Shown here piece after piece: positions 47,091-60,646 of a stretch of 64,000 nt of DNA. The notes under the pieces are model-generated. The model ran no database searches, was not told where the DNA came from, and saw nothing but the letters and a program-made list of their open reading frames with translations. This stretch comes from Phoronis australis (Eukaryota; Phoronida; Phoronidae): assembly GCA_002633005.1 (NCBI GenBank), contig NMRA01000350.1, positions 404,663-468,662 on the forward strand, in the 5' to 3' direction. A program made the translations under genes and the position numbers. How positions within the stretch are numbered: the stretch's first letter is position 1; every line of letters starts with the position of its first letter.

Positions 47091-47663
47091 CAAGTTTACC
47101 CATTACATCAAGCGAATTTCACCACACAATCGAGTATTTATAGTAAATCTAACGTTTTCCGCAATAAATGAGAGCGGTCATCCATAGACTGGGGTAATGC
47201 CGGAAAAGAAAACAGGCAGCTTATATGTGAATCTTCTTTTTTGCTCTAACCATAGCAATTTCTGTGGAAACAATAGCAAATTATAGCACTGAGGAAAACA
47301 AGTCAAAATTGGGTCAAGTGCCAAAATGCATTGGATGTAACCACTTACAGTTTATTCTTTGTCGTGAAAGGCCACCGTCCCATAGTACGCACCACATCGT
47401 ATACACCACGTTCATATACAGACACATTGATGTATAAAATAACAATCAGAATGTTGAAGCATTTAGACACTAGCTCTTATGAGAAAAGCTTTCTTGATGA
47501 ATTTTGACAGATTAACCAAGAAGGTACTTGAAACGTTATTCAAGTAACTTAAAAATGATGTAGTATCGCACTGTGACAGTTGTGGAATACATGTAAATTG
47601 GATCCTCAAGTGATCATACAGAAAGCATCTTGTTAAGAGGTGGAACTCTTCAATTTCATACAA

Positions 47664-49390
47664 ATTATTTTTTTTTGCTATATTTGCAGAGCCTTAGTTC
47701 TCTATCTACTCTTCCTCGCGCCATCTCGACTTCAAGAGTACGAGAAGATGGAGCAACGTACCTGCGAATCTCACCACATTTTATAACTTTTAGATATTGA
47801 GCAACATTTAAGTTCTTATGCACCTCAGCAAAAACTACATGTTTGCTACTATTTCTAACTTTGCAATCCCATTCTTGGAAGGCACATTCTTTAACTCTCT
47901 GAGTAAATATTTTCAAAATGCACCAATATCTCCAACGTTTTGTTGTGCCCAAACAAAGCCAAAACCATATCCCTGGACTACCTTTTTGCCTCATGGCCTC
48001 GGCATTTTTAGTCGATACAAGTCGTGAGGAGAAAATGCTGTCAAGGTAGGTATAAGATGTAACTATGTTGATTTCTGATGATTTAAAAAACATTTCTCAC
48101 ACTTCTTGGGTGTTCTGCTATTTCGAAAACCACGATATTAGTTTTAGACATGTTTATATCCATTCCAACTCTGTCACAGAAATTTTCAAGAACTCGAATT
48201 TGTTTTTGCAGATTGTTGGGAGTAGACGAAATGGTTGTTATATCGTCAGCATACAATAAGCACAAAATATCAGGTGACTGGGGATCTATAGAAACATCGG
48301 AGCATGAAGAATCTTTCCACATCATAACCAGTTCCGTTAGGAACAATGTAAACAGAAAAGGACTAAATATGCAAACATACCTAATGCATGTGTTACAACT
48401 AAAACTATTTGTATGCAAACCATGAAAACTCGTAAAAGTTCTTGTAAAGTGATTTCATCACCTTCAGAATATTTCCATGTATACCATTGGATATCAGGAT
48501 ATTAAACAGAATATTATATTAAACAGAGCCAAGGGCTTTGACAAAGTCAATAAATAAAACACAACATCTCCCCTTTTTGCATTTTTGTACCAGGGCATTT
48601 AATCTGAAGATCTGATCTACGGTGCTTTACCCTTTTCTGTATCCGGCTTGTTCTTCAAACAGTATATTATTATCACCTGCCCAACGTAGCATCCTTTAAT
48701 TGACAATGTTTGAAAAGACTTTACTTAATATGTTAAATAGCAATACCACTCTATAACTATTAACGCCACTAGGACTTCCTTTTGCATGAGGTAGGACAAT
48801 CAATGCCTTGCACCAATTTTCAGGCATAAAATGACTGTCTTGACAATATTTTATTAAAAAGTGACAGAAGTTGATTGATGATCACAGGTTTACATAATTT
48901 TATCAAATCTTCAAGTATCCCATGGATTCCAGAGGATCTATCACTTTTTTAATGAATCAATAGACTCATTTATTTCCTCGTCCGTAATAGGGCTATTCAA
49001 CTCGATCGGCTGATTTTGACTGCAATCGTTACAATAAGTTAATGATTTTTTGTGGATTAATTTGAACCTGGAACTCATCCTCCTCATCCATATTGATATT
49101 TTTGTTAAATAATTCCTCAGAATATTTTTTCTTTTGAGATGGACTGAAATGATTTGACCCAATGGTCTTCTTTCTATTATAATTTTTCAACAGTTTCCAG
49201 CATTTATCCGGATCACCACCGTCGCAGACTGACGCTGCCTGTTGACATAGACTGTCCATACGGGCTTTTCGTTTATTTTTTACAGTAAGTTTGGCATTCA
49301 AATATTCAGTTGCATTACCAATGCCTTTTCTCAATGCATTACGCAGCTTATTTTTAATGTGTTTGTTTGGTTACACACTCTCGTCATCCC
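47664..49390 (-). pseudogene. Decayed non-LTR retrotransposon, reverse transcriptase region
   Basis: Read on the minus strand, the fragments follow the order of a LINE ORF2: a linker with ITDEEINESIDSL (about 48950-49010), a decayed RT with LLYADD (about 48240-48260), then LENFCDRVGMDINMSKTNIVVF-like palm and thumb sequence (48110-48200) and a downstream SYTYLDSIFSS-type motif (about 48030-48060). Many stops and frameshifts break it, and no endonuclease domain remains. A CR1- or Jockey-like clade is plausible. It is a dead 5'-truncated copy. Confidence 0.8.
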
Positions 49391-52300
49391 ACCACTCCGG
49401 ATTAATGTTAGATCTGCAGGTATGTTGCCTTTTATTGCAGTGAACTTTTTTGTACCCGCTTACAGTACCTATTAGAGGCTGTTACACGTACATGTAGTAA
49501 CGGTGAGTGTTGTTAAACTCCTTGGTAACTCCTATGGCCCTGTCGAGCAACACTCGTGATATGAAATCATTTCGACAAAAGAGATTGCCAGTAAAAGCCA
49601 AAGCGAAGGTCAGAAAATTTTGTTATGAACATCGTGCGTATTAATTAGCGAAAATACTTATCAATTTGGAGTTACGCCAAATCACTACAGAAATGGCAAA
49701 AATGCGTAACAAATGCTTAATTCCCGTACTGGTTGGCAAGTATCCGACAGTGTCATGAGCCCAACGTAGGTCAGTACTCTCCAAATTAATATTTATAACA
49801 CCTTACTACGAGGCCCAATGCAGGATTTTCATCACGTGACTGCATGTCCGCCTAACTATCATTCTCAGGATGGCCGCAGCCACTGAAAGTAGAAAACGTT
49901 CACTTTATTCTTTTCAAAATGAACCTCTATCACAGAAAATGTACATAAAATAACGTCTTTACCTGAAAAAGCAATCATTTCGTATATGTCCTGGTACTGA
50001 GGCGGCATGTACATGTACATGTACAAGTCCAGAGATATTAAATGGATCATTACACATATAATGACTGTCTCGAACATATAAATCCTCTACAAGAACAACT
50101 GATGAACCCAGTTGAAGTGTTGCAGCTACGGAGCTTAGGGATTGTTTTCTTGCGAGCCGCACTGTGAAGAACTGTCAGTGCTCGGCGAGAACACAATGCC
50201 CTTTTATCCCACGATATTTACTAAGCATTATTCACCAAAGACAGACTTTTGCGATTGAATCACTAATATGGTATTTCTTTGCGGCATACATGTACAGTGC
50301 ATCAGAAATAAAACCATAATTTCAAGCTTCGTTGATGAATTTTGTTTACTAGCTGGACTTTTGAGTACGTGCATGCAGCTTTTCGAATGCGAGAGCTTTG
50401 CCTCTGAGACCGTGGCGAGACGCATGATTGATTCGTTGATTTAAAAAGAACTAAATTATACCCTGGAGAGTATATAAACTAACGGAGACGAATTAGGGCT
50501 TAGACTATCTTCGTTTTGCTATAATTTAGCAATAATTGACATCAAGCAACGTCAAAGGGTTAACCGTCTGCACTCGATTTGCAGCGCCAGACCAGGTACG
50601 ACATCTGAATGATTTAGGGATACGGTGTCTTCGTTGTTTACGTATCCGAAAAGCCGGTGAAATCTAACCCTAAACTTCCCGACATCACCAACCAAGCACT
50701 TCAGTATTAGCCACTTTGACAGCGGACGATACTAAGCTCCTATGAATAATACGCGAGACATTTCGCCTTTCCCTAGTGCTGTTTTGCGTGATTTTAATAT
50801 TTGACGAGATTCGTGTGCCTACTCAAGGAATGCACCAGATGTACCTAAACCCGGAAGATGTCATATTTATCAACGGAGCCGAGATTTGACTGCGAATAAC
50901 AAAACCCAAAGAGAGTTATGAAGTAAATCGTATAACCCCAACAAATGAGCGAATGTTCCTAATTGTAAACTTGTGCCCATTTTTGGAACGTAGCCATGTG
51001 TGCCTATAAACAAAACATTTGAGCAGGAGTCAAATCAACGATTAGAACTAAAGGTGTGACTTGAATGGTAATCGACACTTGTCCATCTGTACTTATCCTG
51101 ATGATGTCTTGTTGAATAGACGAAACGTTGAGTTAACCTGAACTTCTTTATTTGTGCGGCAGCTGTCTGTTTTCTAAGAGAACTAAAAGCTTTCTTAAAA
51201 CTACATGTAAACCGATGAGTTTTAAAACTGTATATTTTTAGTATTTAGCCATTACTCTAAACTTTTCATTTCACCTAGTGTCACTGAAACTGTAATCTTC
51301 GTCAGAGATTGACTGTAGGTTTGTTTAAAAGGTAGCGTATAGGCTTTGATATTGTGCGTAGATGGAGAGACAATAAACAAATCCAGTAATTAATTTATCA
51401 TATGATAACGACTAATTAGAAAAGTGAAACCTGTTGTTGATTAAGTAATCAACTGCAAAGAACAGTAACTACGCTAGCGCCCTCGATCTTTAAAGATTAC
51501 TTAAATCAATCAACCATAATAATCAAATGTCTTATATGCTATCTAAGCTGTAGGAATCTCCACTTGTTGGATGACAGTCCTGTTGGTGAACCTTTGAACT
51601 GCACACGCTATATTGCGACAGTGTATACTTGCTGGTCCCAGTCTCTGGTGACGCAACACTTGCAGGCAGTTTCTTCTACCCACGATTCTTCTTGCTGGTC
51701 ACAGTCTCTGGTGACGCAACACGTATAGGTACATGTAGTACATACTCACGATGCAATTGACATTCAAGCTCTTAGTCAACTTCCTGTTCGTTAACCCTTG
51801 CCCTTGCCAAGATCCTCTTCAGAATCTTCCACGAGATGGCTCTGTTGTACAAAATCCCCTGTACATTGTAGCAAGTCTTTAAGCTTCAACTACTTATTTT
51901 TAGCCCAAGTTATATTAATCTACTTATTCAACGATTGACTAATAAAAACTACTTGTTTTGTTCATGTTCAATCATATCGTTGGCTGTTACGATTTGTTCT
52001 CAGAAATTTCTAGAATCTCTAGAGTACTTTGCCCCAGAACCAAAGTTGTAAACACCATCTAAAAATACATTTTGACGTTAAAATAAATGTCATCATGTTT
52101 GACCCCATGATTTAAAAGTACATATGCACAAATTTCGGCCAAATTCAAATGGATCTATTGTTACTGATTACTCAGTAATCAAGATTTATTCTGACAAGGT
52201 GGTTCAGTCAAGAGTTTTTTATATAAAAGTACACTTATAATCGAATCACTGCATGTGCCTGTATGCGAGATGTCTGTATGGAATAATCTTGTGGAGAAAC

Positions 52301-54049
52301 GCATATTTCCGCGTAGATGTATAGGCACATAAGCTTATTTGCGGAGTTATACGAGAGAGATAATACATGTACCATTGCCTAGGGCTCTGCTGCAAACCGC
52401 GATATTTTTAAGGTACACATGTAACCTGCTTGGGAGTATTTCCGTTACACAACAACACATAAGCATTGTAAGATATTGCGACTTTCGTTACTAGTATGAT
52501 TCTCAAAATCCCGATGAACGTCATATGATGTACAAAATATTTTCTTGTAAAGCAACATGTACATTGTACAGGCCCAATGCAACTAGAGATTAGAGTACTA
52601 TTTGAAAATACAGCTGTAGAATACATCGTGATTAGACGGTTTTCATGAAAGTAGAAGACATTTATTAACACCATCTTCCAGTTGCTGCCAATGAGAAAGC
52701 AATTCGATGTTTTCGCCCGATGTGTCGAAAAGAAACTAGGTCATGTCACGTGTGCATAATGTGTCTAATGTTCAACTTGGGGAAGGAACGCAACTGAGAC
52801 GGCTTCTGCATGATGGGACAGTTTGTTCAGTTGGCAACGCATCAAATAAGACGATTTCATTAGTTCACAAACCAGGAATCACTGAGGAGCCCCACGCTAG
52901 TAGCCTTTCTGTGTTTTTGGTTTTATTTGTATTTGTCTGTTTTTGTTACTAGATCGTATTATGATGTTGTACCATAGGAATTATCTCTTGTAATTTTAAT
53001 ACATGTACCTACTAGTAATCATCCTATATATATTGTCAATCTGTCGGCATATAATGTTATCGATTTAGGGGCCGTAGTTGTATCACTTTTTGTTCCATCA
53101 CTTAAAAGACGAAATAAACAATTTTCTAGTTCCCTATGCATAATGAAAATGGCTGTGCCCCAGTACAAACTTTCACATCACCTATAATCGGTGCTGCTTT
53201 AGGAATAGAAACAAGTATATGTTTATGGTACAGGAGCCTCTTCAAACCGCTGTGACCTCTGGGCCCCAAAAAGCACGGGGACCGTAGCATAATATGCTAC
53301 TTCTGTAACGTTCTTATTCCCTGCGCTGCCTAGATGTCTTCTAAAGATCGTAGGGACAACCAGAGTATGCCACATGTCCTGTGCACCAAAAATCAATAGA
53401 GACGTTTAGATTGAACAAGAGACACCAGTGGCCGTTAATGGTCTTTAAATGAGGACAGGTTACTCATTGAGAATACGTTTCAAAATATTACCTACAAACT
53501 GCATGTACATGTATGATTTCTGCGGTAATTTCCATGTATATCGCGATTGTGTTAATTTGAGTGTGCTTTCTGCTCTTAGATATAACTTGTCCACGACTGA
53601 ACATGAGTAACTGTCTCTCAGTGAGTTCTTTTCTAAATTATCATATTCAAATGTACCAAGAATCCTCAAGAGAGGCCTTAACAGTTTTGTGGCATCTCCT
53701 TTTACAACCGTTGCATTCGTTTACTGATCAGTCGCTTACAGCTGTTCCGGAAAAGAGCCAAACACAATATACCTAAGACACTCCTGAGTTCAGCCATAAA
53801 CAAAATGGTTAAAACTTGGTGTATTAATAAAAAAACAATTTATTTGGATTCCCGAGAGACCATTATTGTTTTCGCATCGCACTTCATTTTTCGCCTCCGT
53901 TGTCATTCGGAGAGAGTACACACTTTAGGTGTTTAGCAGAACAGCTACCGCTTAATCCAAAAATGTTTACATGTTGGGGGTTGGTAATTTACATGTATAT
54001 GAGCATGGCAGTTAACCCAAATGTTAACCAGGACTTTAAACAAGAAGAA
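49391..54049. other. Intergenic, no gene recognised
   Basis: AT-rich spacer. At 49830-49900 a CACGTGAC E-box and an AGGATGGCCGC motif precede a 27-codon frame, a weak promoter-like signature. A 33-bp unit GCTGGTC-CAGTCTCTGGTGAC is duplicated at about 51628 and 51691. GTACATGTAC palindromes occur near 50010 and 53505. Confidence 0.4.
51628..51722 (+). repeat. Short direct repeat, period 63 bp
   Basis: CTTGCTGGTC-CAGTCTCTGG followed by TGACGCAACAC appears twice with one mismatch, separated by 30 bp of different sequence. Confidence 0.75.
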
Positions 54050-54928
54050 TCACGCTTCTACGGAATATTCCTTAACAACTTCAGAAGTATACATAGTTCT
54101 TGTTAAAGATATTAATTGTGCGAGAATTGTTCTCGCTCAGTTAGTAAATGTTGATGCAAGGCGGGTCCATTGTCAATTGTTGTTGACATCGCCCGGGTTT
54201 TCGGGAAGAGTTCATGTAAGTAACTGGACATTTAATCAGACAAGTGTGTATTCATCAAAGACAATCACGGACATTCCTCCATGAGGTAACTCACTACCGA
54301 CATCAGTTGATGGTGGTGTCAATCACGATGAAGCCATTTCACATGGTCATGCCTGAGAACAGGAATTGCATACTCAGCTTGCTGGACCATGGAAAATCCT
54401 CCAAAGTGGTAATGAATATAGTGTAACTCACAAATTCGCATTATTTTTGAAAAAAAAAATATTACGTTATTTTCTAAATATTAATTTCTGGAAACGTACC
54501 ATGTTCCATTACATTTCGAGCGTTGATCGACACACACGGGCCGAAACATATAGATAGAGCCCAATAGGGAATGCATTTCAGATTAGCCATGCGTATGCGA
54601 CCTTCCCTTCTTCGCCACGTCCACCTTTCACAACTCTACTCCGAGATCTGCTTTTTGCCTACCAAACATCGGACCGACAACTTTTATTAGGAAACATTTA
54701 CCAAAATTCCCGGTTTAGGACGTAGACCATATTTATTATTACAAAGCGAATTCTGCAGCAGATTAACAGAATTGGCGACGTAATTCGTGATGTACGTGGT
54801 TTGTCTAGTACACGTTTGGTGTAGCAACTAACGGACTAATAGAATCAAGTGTCAACTTGAAAAAATCCATTCACAATTGATATGTTTGCTTGAACAAGAC
54901 GCATATACCGTTTCTAATTTTCAGTCTT

Positions 54929-56296
54929 CACGGGTGAGAAACAACATGACCGCCGGTCCTCTAAACAGGACCTCCGGAGATCAAATGAGACCGCCGCACC
55001 AGAAAATGGGACTGGCGCACCTAAAAACATGACCCCCACCACAAAACAGGACCGCCGGAGACTAAAACCGCAATGACTAACAGGCTAAGACTAATTACCG
55101 TTAGGCCTACACAGATCATACAATGGGGCTATATACGTATGCATATGCATGCAGGTCTAGTGCCGATTAATCCACCAAAATCTTTTGTGCGCAACAGAAG
55201 ACACTTCGCTGTGTAATACGCGGCGCTTTTGAGTTTTACTCATCGCTCCCGGCTGCGGTATGTGACTTACAAACAGTTGAAAGGTCAATATTTAATAAAT
55301 CGAACACAAAACAACCACGCTGTACGCTTTTGAGCTAAATAATTATAATTTCATCCACTGCGTAAGTTTTAGAACAAAGTGAAAATCATTTTCTCCAATT
55401 TGACGTTTAAAGTTAGTCAAGTAAATAAAACGGGCGTTCTGTTTCTCGGGTGAAGCATCATCATACTAGCTGCCTTTGTGCAGCAATGCTGTATACTAAA
55501 TATACAGCTTTGCGCCGATGTGGGTAAAAAACTGAACACGTAAAATCTTCACCCGGCGAATTTGTGTTATTAACGACCCTCTACCTTGAGTAAACTAAAT
55601 CATTTCATCGGCGCTCGAGAAAAATTGTCGTTCTGTCGTTATTATGCGTTCACTTAAGTTGGCTTACATTGGCCGGTTCCTTTTCTCCCCGATTCTTCAG
55701 TCAACTGTTCTTCTACAAGGTTGCGTACCTGGCACAACAAATTATCGAAACTGGTTTCATTTCGTCATAAGTTTTTAGTATTTTAATACCAGCAAACCGA
55801 ATTTCAGAACAAATCTTGTTGCCGCGAAGTTGTCATCATCTTCTGAAAGATGTCGCAATTTTTTCTGAGGAAATGGCGCTTGCACATGTCACGAGCGCGA
55901 CAGACTTATTGTTACAATAGTTCATAGATTGTTTTTACTCAAGCGGTTGCAACCTGCAAGGTGAGTGTTGGTTGACGCCTAGATTTTGCATGTGCCTGCG
56001 CCGGTCGCGCGCTCTACTACATGTTGATGTAAGTTTCATTAGCAGAACTACCCGGGCTGTGGGAAATTTCGGGGATGTTACGCTATAAGCTGTCAACTTT
56101 TATTTTGGCGATAGTCTTTACACAGCTATCGGACCGGTTCCGTCATAACCCGCAGTATCACACAAAGGCCTTAACTACTCAGTCCCCGGCGGTCCTGTTT
56201 TGTGGTGCGGCGGTCATGTTTTTAGGTGCGTCAGTCCTGGTTTAGGTGAGTCGGTTCGATTTAGAGGACCGGCGGTCATGTTGTTTCTCACCCGTC
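54929..56296. mobile_element. 1368 bp TIR element with 5-bp target duplication
   Basis: The ends CACGGGTGAGAAACAACATG and, on the other strand, GACGGGTGAGAAACAACATG continue as ACCGCCGGTCCTCTAAA in both. Direct repeats of GTCTT flank it (54924-54928 and 56297-56301), and unit A retains the empty site. The subterminal 120 bp carries several GGACCGCCGG and GACCGCCGCACC units in both arms. There is no open transposase frame. The 5-bp duplication with a CAC start is seen in Transib/RAG-like elements, while subterminal repeats recall CACTA elements, so the class is unresolved. Confidence 0.85.
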
Positions 56297-58379
56297 GTCT
56301 TGTTACAAGGTATTCTTCACAATAGTACGTGGTAAGTATGGTTTATCTTGCGGCAAACAGTTGTAACCACAGATGATAAGGAGAATGGGAACAACTTTGG
56401 TCACTTACAAAAACTATTACAATCAGGTATTTGTGCAGACTTAAACTTAAACTAGGTTGTTTATGACGTAACACACCGGTTTGTTATTTGTCTCGGACAG
56501 GGTGTGTGCTGTCATACTTTGTGACCAAGTGTCATAAAGCTCTGGACCCAAAGATCTCAGTGCAGTTGTTGTAATGCAGTGAGAGATAAAAGGACCCCAA
56601 AAACGGCAGAAGTATCTCGTGGGAAATCATGGTAAGACCAGCCTTGGCCACCTAATAGCCCACATTATTCGTGTTCTATGGAAGTGACAATTAAGTCTTC
56701 GCAGGCATATAAAATATTCAGTTCTAATTTCAGAGGTGATCATTAAGTTTACCGGTACATTTGCTCATATTACTTCACCAATCAATTTTCATGAACACGT
56801 CAAACCTTCCGTTCTGTTTGCCAGGGTATAGGGGAGTTGAATGGGACCTTTGCAAAGGCTTTTGCTGAAGAGTAAGTGTGTTGCCATTTTTGTTAAAGCC
56901 TCATTTCACAATATTGACATCTTTTGACAGAAACGTCGCCGGACGATTTGTGATTATAATGAAGACACCTAATTCTGGGTAAAATGCCAAGCAAAGGCAC
57001 GAGGTAAGTTTACATGCCAATTCCCTAGCCTCACGTACAGTTTCATGCGAAAGCGCCTTTTAGCTTTCTAAAGCATCCTTTGATAGCGTGATTATGGAAC
57101 TGCTATGCCTTGGTAGAAGTTTTCATTCACCCAGTACTGAGTTTACTGATATATTTGATCAAAATTAAACGTGAGGTCTAGAATCCTGATGACATAGATG
57201 ACCTTCCAATTGGCTAACTTGCCGGTGGAGCAGTGGGAATATAGTGACTTTCGAACGGGAAGATCCTGCAATCGAATCACGATGAGGTTTCAAGAAATTT
57301 ACAAAACAGCTAGCGTAACCATAGCACTAATAAAGTGTCTGAGATATGTACAGTAGGTATTGTTTAACTTACGAGATCCCTGCGACCGGTGCAAGCGCTT
57401 CTCACTGGTTTGATCGCCTTCCATTGTTTTTCTTTGTTGTGTCTTTGTTGGATATAACAATACAGGTCGCAGGGCTATCGTCATGGCGCACGTCAGCCCG
57501 CGATTACAGACAAATGCTTGTCATCATCTTTATGATAATAAAGAAAAGCAAACGCAACAATGAATACGCGGTTATCTACCGATCTCTATTCAACGAGCTT
57601 GCGACCTAATTTCCGTAAAGAACTTCATATGGAGAACTCTTGACTCCAAAGTATTGACTGAAGGTAATACCGGTTAAACTTACGTAACCAGTCCGACTCA
57701 TGTTTCAGCACTTTGGGTCTCAATATTTCTCCAGATGTTTTTACGATCACTCATTGAACTAAATGGATGAAACAAGTTGTCCGTAATCTATCATCAAGAT
57801 GGATTTCCCTGTTTTGGAGAATTGCCATTATGATCATCAAGAGTCGTCGATTTAGTATTAGTATTAGTATTAATATTATCTTTTTGACGTGTTTCCAGTC
57901 AACAGTATCAATGACCGGTATAAGACGCCAGGGGCGCCAATACCAGCAGTGGTAGGCCTACCTTCCAATTTGACTTGCCATTAAGCAATGATGCCAGAAA
58001 CGGATGATAAAAAATTAGTACAACGCCTTCGGAGTGTTAACGTGCTCCCACCTCTTGCATCGAGAGAGCTATGGGAGAAATTGTGGGTTGGCACCGTCGC
58101 TCCAACGAACGGCAGACTTTGTCAATAGATCGGAATGAACAGTTAAATTGCATGTTAGTCCAAAACACAAAAGAAGGAGTGCATCGAATATATCGCAGAT
58201 ACAAGGGATGATTACCAAACATACCCACTAAAGGGAGCATAGCTAGTAAATGTACAATAGCCTGTAGGGGTTGCATAGCTATGTTCTCCTAAATAGGAAC
58301 AGACCTGCCGAGACATGTTCTCCCCAGTAAGAAAACATACTAATTTTCGTAAAGATTCTTGAAGTGACTGGGCCTCTTA

Positions 58380-59265
58380 AGAGATGGACGCCAAAAAACG
58401 GCCACTAGGAGGGGCACACTATGTCAAATCTGTTTGAAAACGGAAAGGTGTCGTCGCTTTTTTAATAGGAGGCTATTTGCCAGATTTCATAAAAAAGTCA
58501 AAAACTCTAAAAATCCAGAGTAAAAGGGTAAAAGGCAGAATTGCCACTAGATGTCACAGCGGTAGTTTGGTCTGTCCGAGAGTCGTCATCAGTAGTTGTC
58601 ACGAATTACTACAAAAACACATGCCAAATTTAACCTGACAAAGATCCTGCAGAGGGTTTAGGAAACAAAGCCACGGGCACAAAAGAAGTGCCACTAGAAG
58701 GGGGCCAACTAAGAGTTATCGCCAACCGACCTTTTCCCTGTGGGAGCATATAATGTGCCAAGTTTCATAATCATTCTTAGAGTGCTTTGGATGATAGAAA
58801 TGCAGACGCCAAAAACAGACTCAAGCACAATAAAAATGGCCACTAGGAGGCGGGCACAACAGGAAGATATTAATAGATGGCAATTCACAAAAAATATCGG
58901 CCAAGGAACTTCAAAGATACAGAAGAAAACGGAAAAATTGAAATTGCCGATGGACGGCACAACGGTTGTCGGATCCGTCCGAAAGAGGTTATCGTCCGTT
59001 GTCCACTTGACTTATGTAAATGCACTTGCCAAAGTTAATAAAGACACGGCAGAAGGTTTAGGAGATACAGCTGTTGACGTAAAAAATACAACCAGGAGCC
59101 GCCACAGTTGTTGGAGCCTTTCAAAAATCATCGTCAGCCGTTGTCTTCACAGCAGGAACATATATACCAATTTTTGCAATCGTCCTTAGAGTAGTTTGGC
59201 AGATAGAGGGACAAACGCCAAAAAGACTCACAAACTGTTAAAATGATTACTTGGTGTCGCCAAAT
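58380..59265. repeat. Degenerate AAAATGGCCACTAGGAGG repeat tract, unit B
   Basis: Counterpart of 44480-45080 in unit A, with at least four recognisable GCCACTAG-AGG units spaced by about 130-250 bp. Non-coding. Confidence 0.5.
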
Positions 59266-59529
59266 ATATCGTATCCATTTAAAAACGGTAGGGTGGCATT
59301 ATCTCAATAATTGATACCTATTTACTGAAAATCCTATAAGATTATGCATGGCTCTGCCGGGAGAAATTCCCATTTTGGCCAACTGAGGAATATCGTATCT
59401 CAGAAATGGCTAATTGGATTTACATGAAACTAGATACATATAGGTTATACAACGTATGTGTTTGTACATATAGATTATTACATGGTGAAGTCGTTATCCC
59501 CCGTTATCTAGAGCCCGAGTGGATTTTGG

Positions 59530-59573
59530 AGAATTATCGCCCGAGGGGCGTTAGCCCCGAGGGTGATAATTCT
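59530..59573. repeat. Imperfect hairpin, 20-nt arms, 4-nt loop
   Basis: The left arm AGAATTATCGCCCGAGGGGC and right arm GCCCCGAGGGTGATAATTCT pair around GTTA with three mismatches. Probably a MITE relic, in a block absent from unit A. Confidence 0.6.
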
Positions 59574-60077
59574 ACAAAAACCAATTGGAAATTAAAACAA
59601 AATAGAAATGAAGTGAATCTCTAAATTAAGGTTAAGCAACTATTATAGCTTAAAACACGTTTTTTACACGCTAAGCTTCGACCGGGAAATTATCGTCTGC
59701 TAAAGTAGGTTACCACTGGTAACTGAATATAATTCTCAAGTCAAAGATCCTGACGACACGATACCCGCATTCAAACTGGAGATCGGTGATTTACAAGTAA
59801 GAGGACATGAGAGAAAAATTTCACTGAATTAAGATATCATTTTTATNGGAGGCATGCTTTGTAATGCATATTGCTTTCCTAATCCCAAATATATTGTGGC
59901 ATGTTCGGGACTTTTTGTGATTTAAGTGTTCTACCCAGGTACAAAATTTCACGGTATATTAAGAAACATTGGCAACGATAGTTTTATTTCACTTTTTTTG
60001 TTTAGTTTCCAGTACTCATATCATAGTATTGGTATCAAAAAACATTACGCACGGAGCTGAACCCAAAGTGGTGCTTT

Positions 60078-60482
60078 AAATATTATCATGTTTCTATCAA
60101 TTGTAGTGTATTGTGTGGTCAGGAGAGAAGTTTGGGGAGAAAAAAAGCATTAGTACTCAACGCGTGTTTAATAAGGAAAACCCATATTCAACCGCGTCGA
60201 ATACGGAAAAGTAATTCTTCCATACCAAATCTTACAACACAACCCGTATTTCATGTCCATACTATCACGCGTATGGGATAAATATAATCATGTTTGTACT
60301 ACTTGTAGTGTATTGTGTGCACAGGAGGAAATTTTGGCGAGAATGGAAACATCCGTATTTAACGCTCGTTGAATACGGAAAATTTATATTCAACGCGTGT
60401 TGAATATGGAAAAGTAGTTCTTCCATATCAAACATCAAAATACTACCCGTATTTCATGGCCATACAATCACGCTTATAGGAT
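60078..60482 (+). repeat. Two tandem copies of a ~202 bp unit
   Basis: The units start AAATAT-ATCATGTTT at 60078 and 60280 and share TGTAGTGTATTGTGTG, CAACGCG-GTTGAATA-GGAAA, TTCTTCCATA and CCCGTATTTCATG. A fragment with GAATACGGAAAA recurs at 61378-61440. Confidence 0.7.
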
Positions 60483-60646
60483 AATATGTTTTATACATTG
60501 CTCTCCAAAATAATGTTAGGAACTGCTTTTAAAGTGTTCCACTTTTGCACGAGGAAATAAAAAATAGGACTTTATGGTTTTTGTAAAAAAATTCAAAGTT
60601 GCATAAAACGAAAACGAAACGAAAAATACACAAAAAGTACAGAGAG

